Shown one piece after another: positions 59,638-64,000 of a DNA stretch of 64,000 nt; the first letter of the stretch is position 1, and each line of letters opens with the position of its first letter. Source of the stretch: Rhizobium sp. BK316 (GTDB taxonomy: Bacteria > Pseudomonadota > Alphaproteobacteria > Rhizobiales > Rhizobiaceae); contig NZ_JACHZR010000001.1 in the NCBI RefSeq assembly GCF_014193695.1, positions 99,309-163,308 on the forward strand, in the 5' to 3' direction. Position numbers and translations under genes: made by a program. The notes beneath the pieces were generated by a model that worked only from the letters and a program-made list of their open reading frames with translations, was not told the origin of the DNA and did not search any database.

Positions 59638-59696
59638 GGCCGGCCTAGCCCCTTTTCGACGCTGAATGCTTGGACAAGGAGAAAATCATCAGAAAA

Positions 59697-59735
59697 TTTG
59701 TGATATTGTGATTTATACTTGTTCCAATTTTGTGA
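59697..59735. promoter_or_regulatory. Triplicate TTGTGA direct repeats upstream of aldolase
   Basis: TTTGTGA (59697-59703), ATTGTGA (59705-59711) and TTTGTGA (59729-59735) lie in an AT-rich stretch about 60-100 bases before the aldolase start. Evenly repeated short elements of this kind are typical of regulator arrays, but no cognate regulator is identified. Confidence 0.3.
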
Positions 59736-59797
59736 GTGTGCGATCCTTCTAGACTGAAGCCAACGATTTCGACGTGCTTCACGTGAGAGGGTGTTCA

Positions 59798-60862
59798 ATG
59801 GCGCGCATTACGCTCAGGCAGTTGCTGGATCACGCGGCAGAGGAGGGCTACGGCGTTCCCGCCTTCAACATCAACAACATGGAACAGGCGCTTTCCATCA
59901 TGGAGGCCGCTGATGCGGCCCGCGCCCCCGTCATCATGCAGGCATCACGCGGCGCGCGCGCCTATGCGCATGACATCATGCTCAAGCACATGATGGATGC
60001 GGTCGTCGAAATCTACCCGCATATCCCGGTTTGTGTGCATCTCGACCATGGTAACGACCCGGCCAGCTGCATGACAGCCATCCAGGCGGGCTTCACCTCG
60101 GTCATGATGGATGGCTCGCTGAAGGCGGATGCGAAGACACCCGCCGACTGGGACTATAATGTCGACGTGACAAAGCGGGTGACCGAGATGGCCCATCTCG
60201 GCGGCATTTCCGTTGAAGGCGAGCTCGGCGTGCTTGGCTCTCTGGAGACCGGGATGGGAGAGGCCGAGGATGGACACGGCGCGGAAGGCAAGCTGTCTCA
60301 TGACCAGCTGCTGACCAACCCGGACGAGGCGGTGAAATTCGTGCGCGAAACACGGGTCGATGCCCTGGCGATCGCCATGGGGACCTCGCACGGCGCCTAC
60401 AAGTTCACGCGCAAACCTGATGGTTCGGTGCTGGCGATGAATGTCATCGAAGAGATCCACCGCAAGCTGCCGAACACGCACCTCGTCATGCATGGGTCGT
60501 CGTCGGTGCCGGTCGAGCTGCAGGAGATCATCAACAAATACGGCGGCCAGATGAAACCCACCTGGGGCGTACCGGTCGAAGAGATCCAGCGCGGCATCAA
60601 GAACGGCGTGCGCAAGGTCAACATCGACACCGATGGCCGGATGGCCATGACCGGGCAGATCCGCCGGGTCCTGCAGGAAGATCCGAGCGAATTCGATCCC
60701 CGCAAATATCTGAAGCCGGCAATGGCCGCGCTCACCAGGCTTTGCAAGGAGCGCTTCGAACAGTTCGGCACCGCCGGCATGGCCGATCGGATTACGCCCC
60801 TTCCGGTTTCGGCGATGGCAAAGCGCTATGCATCCGGCGCGCTCGACCCGGTGTTCTCCTAG
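59798..60862 (+). CDS. Class II fructose-bisphosphate aldolase (Calvin-cycle type)
   Basis: A 354-residue zinc aldolase of the CbbA/FbaA-like subtype. Zinc and substrate motifs: [12 protein letters not shown] near residue 83, [10 protein letters not shown] near 145, GTSHGAYKF with the second zinc His near 205, and VMHGSSSVP near 235. The start MARITLRQ is chosen from GAGAGGG and family alignment; the frame is open eight codons farther. It cleaves or forms fructose 1,6-bisphosphate (or a related ketose bisphosphate). It is convergent with the GlpD gene, ending 4 bases from its stop. Confidence 0.93.
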   Translation: MARITLRQLLDHAAEEGYGVPAFNINNMEQALSIMEAADAARAPVIMQASRGARAYAHDIMLKHMMDAVVEIYPHIPVCVHLDHGNDPASCMTAIQAGFTSVMMDGSLKADAKTPADWDYNVDVTKRVTEMAHLGGISVEGELGVLGSLETGMGEAEDGHGAEGKLSHDQLLTNPDEAVKFVRETRVDALAIAMGTSHGAYKFTRKPDGSVLAMNVIEEIHRKLPNTHLVMHGSSSVPVELQEIINKYGGQMKPTWGVPVEEIQRGIKNGVRKVNIDTDGRMAMTGQIRRVLQEDPSEFDPRKYLKPAMAALTRLCKERFEQFGTAGMADRITPLPVSAMAKRYASGALDPVFS

Positions 60863-60865
60863 ATC

Positions 60866-62611
60866 TCATCGACTGACGGGGCGGACGCTTTTTCCCGTTT
60901 CGATATCCGGTGTCCCGGCTGCCAGCGTCTGGCCGTGAAACGCCTTGAGCAGGGAGACGACATCATTGATCTCACGCTCGACACGCGGAGCATCCCAGCC
61001 GAGTGCTTTTGCGACAATGCCGGCAATATCCGTCAACCCTTCGTAGGTCAGCTGGCCCTCGATTGCGATCGTCGTGCGCCGGAGCACGATATCGGAGAGG
61101 TGGACCACAAGCTCATTGCGTGCGATCCAGTCGATCTCCCGGAAACTATAGTGTTCGGCAGCTGATAGGCGCCGCTCGTCGGAATGATCGGAAGGGAACA
61201 TTGCCATCGCCTCGGCCGTCGTCCCGTAGCGGTTCAGAAGTTGTTCCGCGCGTGCGGCAGTCATGCCGGCAGCCTTCGCGATCCTGTCGACGAAGACCCG
61301 TCTCGCCTGCGCGTCGGCCGGAAATGCCTTTCCGCCGCCAATCGGAAGGTAACGGGTCGACTGCTTGCGCGAACGCTCCAGCCGGGAGAGAACGGTGTCG
61401 GCAACCTCCTCGGCAAAACCGCGAAACGTCGTCCATTTGCCGCCGACGAGCGACAGGATGGCAAAAGGCCTTTCGCCGTCCGGTTCGATGACCGGGGCTG
61501 AATGGTCGCGGCTGATCAGGCCAGGGGCAGTTCCGTCGGAGGCCGGAAGCGGCCGGATGCCGCTATAGGTGTAGACGATCTGGTCGCGATCGAAGCGCAA
61601 TGTCGGAAGCAGCGATCGCAAGCTCTGCAGGAAATAATCGATTTCCGGGTCCTCGCAGCGCACATTGTCGGGATCCCGGCTTGGGATATCCGTCGAGCCG
61701 ACGAGCGCCAGTCCGAGATAGCCGTAGACCAGGCAGATGCGGCCGTCATCGGCCTCGAAATAGATCATATGGCCGTTCAGGCTGCGCACCAGTTCTGGAT
61801 GATCGATCAGGACATGGGAGCCCTTCGTACCGCCGATCAGGCGCGAGGGCGCGCCGAGTGCTTCGTTGACATGATCGATCCACGGCCCGGCCGCGTTCAC
61901 GACGAGCCTGGGCCGGACCGAGAATTCAGCTCCATCCTCTTTTCGGAAAGACAAGCGGCCTTCGGATCTGGCCGTCAGGGTGGCAAAATTTGCCGCGGCA
62001 CAATGTGGGTTCGCCTCAAGTCCATCCCTGACGAGTTCGTAGACGAGGCGTTCCGGCCGGCTGATTTTTGCATCGTAATAAATCCCGCCGGCAACGATGT
62101 CCGGCGTGACATGTGGCATTTCCTGCCTGGCCTTCCTTTTCAGGATCAGGCGGTGGCGCGGCATCACACGATCGCGCGAACCGAAGAAGTCATAAAGGGA
62201 AAGACCGATCTTGATGAGCACGGCTCCGCGGCTGCGGGGCGCGGTCTTGGAACCGGCCAATGTCCTGAGTGCCGCCCAGATGCCGCGTGTCCAGGAAAAG
62301 ACCGGAATGAATGTCGGCAGCGCCTCGACGCAATGCGGTGCGTTTTTCAAGAGCAGATTACGCTCCAGAGTGGATTGGGCGACCAGGCCGAATTCCCCGG
62401 TTTCCAGATATTTCAATCCACCGTGTATGAGGCGGGAGGGTGCTGCACTCGTTCCGGAACCGAAGTCCGACTTGTCGACGATCATGCAGCTGACGCCCTG
62501 TAGCGCCAGGTCGCGAAACAGGCCGGCGCCATTGATGCCTGCTCCGAGGATGACGACGTCAATGTCGTTCTCGCTTGTATCCGGGCTGCGCTCGAGAGGG
62601 GTGAGGGTCAT
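60866..62611 (-). CDS. GlpD-like FAD-dependent glycerol-3-phosphate dehydrogenase
   Basis: A 581-residue flavoprotein of the GlpD family. The FAD motif VVILGAGINGAGLFRDLALQ is at residues 19-38, followed by RLIHGGLKYLE, the AAGPWIDHVNE segment, the TKGSHVLIDHPEL loop and YTYSGIRPLPASDG near 345. Housekeeping GlpD oxidises glycerol 3-phosphate at the membrane; the erythritol enzyme EryB is a relative. It lies 12 bases after the FGGY kinase stop on the same strand, so the kinase product is probably its substrate. Whether that is glycerol 3-phosphate or another polyol phosphate is open. Confidence 0.88.
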   Translation of the reverse strand: MTLTPLERSPDTSENDIDVVILGAGINGAGLFRDLALQGVSCMIVDKSDFGSGTSAAPSRLIHGGLKYLETGEFGLVAQSTLERNLLLKNAPHCVEALPTFIPVFSWTRGIWAALRTLAGSKTAPRSRGAVLIKIGLSLYDFFGSRDRVMPRHRLILKRKARQEMPHVTPDIVAGGIYYDAKISRPERLVYELVRDGLEANPHCAAANFATLTARSEGRLSFRKEDGAEFSVRPRLVVNAAGPWIDHVNEALGAPSRLIGGTKGSHVLIDHPELVRSLNGHMIYFEADDGRICLVYGYLGLALVGSTDIPSRDPDNVRCEDPEIDYFLQSLRSLLPTLRFDRDQIVYTYSGIRPLPASDGTAPGLISRDHSAPVIEPDGERPFAILSLVGGKWTTFRGFAEEVADTVLSRLERSRKQSTRYLPIGGGKAFPADAQARRVFVDRIAKAAGMTAARAEQLLNRYGTTAEAMAMFPSDHSDERRLSAAEHYSFREIDWIARNELVVHLSDIVLRRTTIAIEGQLTYEGLTDIAGIVAKALGWDAPRVEREINDVVSLLKAFHGQTLAAGTPDIETGKSVRPVSR

Positions 62612-62623
62612 GGCACTGTCGTC

Positions 62624-64000
62624 CTAAACTGCGGCACCTGCCGCGCTTTCCGGTGCAAGGCCAGCGATCTTTGGCCAGAGCGGCTTCATTGTTTCGGCGA
62701 TCTCCAGGAACAGCCGGTAGCGCTTCTCATAGTCGGCGCTGCGGATGGGATTTGGCCTGCAGGTTTCGCCCTGTTTTTCCGTCGTCGACGCGCTTTGCGG
62801 ATCTGCGTAGATACCGGCGCCTGCGCCGGCGCAAAGTGCGGCTCCCCAGGCGGCGGCCTCGTCGGCGCCGGTCACCGTCACCGGCATTGCAAGAACGTCG
62901 GCAAACATCTGGACGACGGCGGGGTTGCGCGATACTCCGCCGGCAAGCCGCGCCTCCGTGAAGGCAAAGCCGTCGCGCAGCGCATCGACATGGATGCGGT
63001 GGTTGAATGCGATCCCCTCCAGCACGGCGCGCAGCATGTCGCCGCGGTCATGCCAGCCGCCGAGTCCGAAGAAAGCCGCGCTTGCCGAAGCGCCATAAGG
63101 CGATCCGTAGAGATAGGGATGGAAAAGTACGGGAGAGGGGCGCTCGAAAGCCGCGTCGATCTCGGATGCGAGCAGAGCGTGGATGGATGTGCCCTCGGCT
63201 TCGCAACGTGCCCAATCGCCCGCGCATAGTTTTTCGATGAACCATTCGTAATTCGCGCTTGATGCAGGCGAAATCGACATGCTGTTCCAGACGCCCGGTG
63301 CAATTCCGTTGCGGCAGAACCAGCGTCGATCGACGCGCGGCTCAGAAGACAGCGTCTCATTGATCGAATAGGTGCCGGCAATGACGGCAACGACACCATC
63401 GGCATAGCCACCCGCGCCAAGGGCGGATGCCGTAACATCGTGCAAGCCGGCAGCCACCGGCGTGCCCTCGACAAGGCCGGTCAAGCGCGCCGCATCGGCT
63501 GTGATGTGTCCAACGATCTCGTCCGAGCGTGCAGCAGGCGGCAGAGCGCCAACAAGCGCCTGCAAGCCGAACAGACGCAGGGCGTCCTCGCTATAGTCTT
63601 GTGTCCTTACATTGGTGAATGAGGTGCTGGCTTCGGTCCGATCTGTACCGACAGTGCCGGTCAGGCAAAAGCGCAGCCAGTCCTTGCAGCTCATGATGTG
63701 GCCGATACGCCTGAACCGTTCCGGCTCATGGTCGCGCATCCAGGCCAGCAGCGCCGACGGCGCGGAGACATGCGGGACTTGACCTGTCAGCTCGATCGCC
63801 TCTTCGGCGACCTCATTCTTCATCCACTGATCGACGATATCGCCTGCGCGGCTGTCCAGCGATACGATGCCGTTGCCAAGCGGCATCCGCGACTGATCCA
63901 GCACATAGATTCCGTCGCCATGCGCCGTTGCCGCGACGGCCTGGATATCGTTTGCCGGCCGGCCGCTGAGAGCGATGGCCTCGCGGATCGCTTCGACCGT
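62624..64000 (-). CDS. FGGY family carbohydrate kinase, partial at the window end
   Basis: The frame is open to the right edge; 458 residues of the C-terminal part are present and the start lies beyond 64000. It has the ATAHGDGIYVLD segment near the first codons, LHDVTASALGAGGYADGVVAV, SANYEWFIEKLCAGDW, and the second FGGY-type segment ARLAGGVSRNPAVVQMFADVL with AAWGAALCAGAGAGIY. The family phosphorylates glycerol, xylulose, ribulose or erythritol (EryA). Adjacent GlpD-like dehydrogenase suggests a polyol kinase. Confidence 0.9.
   Translation of the reverse strand, partial: TVEAIREAIALSGRPANDIQAVAATAHGDGIYVLDQSRMPLGNGIVSLDSRAGDIVDQWMKNEVAEEAIELTGQVPHVSAPSALLAWMRDHEPERFRRIGHIMSCKDWLRFCLTGTVGTDRTEASTSFTNVRTQDYSEDALRLFGLQALVGALPPAARSDEIVGHITADAARLTGLVEGTPVAAGLHDVTASALGAGGYADGVVAVIAGTYSINETLSSEPRVDRRWFCRNGIAPGVWNSMSISPASSANYEWFIEKLCAGDWARCEAEGTSIHALLASEIDAAFERPSPVLFHPYLYGSPYGASASAAFFGLGGWHDRGDMLRAVLEGIAFNHRIHVDALRDGFAFTEARLAGGVSRNPAVVQMFADVLAMPVTVTGADEAAAWGAALCAGAGAGIYADPQSASTTEKQGETCRPNPIRSADYEKRYRLFLEIAETMKPLWPKIAGLAPESAAGAAV

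Noticed and set aside
1..64000. CRISPR arrays, tRNA or rRNA genes, intact insertion sequences and phage genes
   Set aside because: None was seen: no regularly spaced repeats, no tRNA-like cloverleaf noticed by eye, and no transposase or integrase motif in any frame.

Overview
The window looks like accessory DNA from an alphaproteobacterium of the Rhizobium/Agrobacterium group. It is GC-rich. It is dominated by sugar ABC importers of the MalEFGK type, Gfo/Idh/MocA oxidoreductases and LacI, DeoR, ROK and LysR regulators, with truncated toxin genes scattered between them. This reads like the carbohydrate-scavenging part of a rhizobial chromosome, chromid or megaplasmid. Organism and replicon are inferred from gene content and style; there is no rRNA, tRNA, replication gene, CRISPR array or intact insertion sequence in the window.

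Layout: (1) 3-488, C-terminal end of a TpsB/ShlB-type outer-membrane transporter. (2) 569-9172, a tight six-gene minus-strand operon (ROK kinase, ribulose-phosphate epimerase-like protein, alpha/beta hydrolase, two xylose-isomerase-like TIM barrels, Gfo/Idh dehydrogenase). It is divergent from a second Gfo/Idh dehydrogenase and an HSL-type esterase, with a LacI regulator at the end. It is a complete-looking catabolic set with no transporter. (3) 9329-17053, a DeoR regulator, a class I DeoC/LacD-type aldolase, a PfkB kinase and a full ABC sugar importer: uptake, phosphorylation, aldol cleavage. (4) 17218-29635, DUF1028, RidA and a flavin monooxygenase divergent from a LysR regulator, then GH3 beta-glucosidase, M20 deacylase, a polyamine-type ABC importer with a fused double permease, and nucleoside hydrolase. 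(5) 29703-38471, small membrane and exported proteins (DUF2721, DUF1254/DUF1214, OmpA-like, Cys-rich), a TolB/TPR regulator-like protein, an esterase lipoprotein and three decayed genes. (6) 38653-49486, mixed single genes: YceI, arylamine N-acetyltransferase, cupin, two flavin-fold proteins (one with PNPOx, GAF and a C-terminal DNA-binding-like domain), two GT8-like glycosyltransferases, a decayed LysR gene, small hypotheticals, an omega-aminotransferase and its XRE-cupin regulator. (7) 49589-59637, an oligosaccharide locus: MalK, ROK repressor, ROK kinase, six-hairpin glycosidase, two permeases, binding protein, GH28 pectinase-like hydrolase. (8) 59798-64000, class II aldolase, GlpD-like dehydrogenase, and an FGGY kinase cut by the window end.

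The best-supported new observation is in region 7. The inverted repeat TTCGTC-N5-GACGAA, exact or with one mismatch, occurs in all three regulatory gaps of the locus: upstream of malK, between the two divergent ROK genes, and twice between the binding protein and GH28. These sites join scattered genes into one candidate ROK regulon for a pectin-side-chain-like oligosaccharide. A second candidate set of operators, CGAAA/TTTCATTT-type repeats, lies in the DeoR locus. Stem-loops between binding-protein and permease genes occur in two different ABC operons, which fits differential expression of the binding protein.
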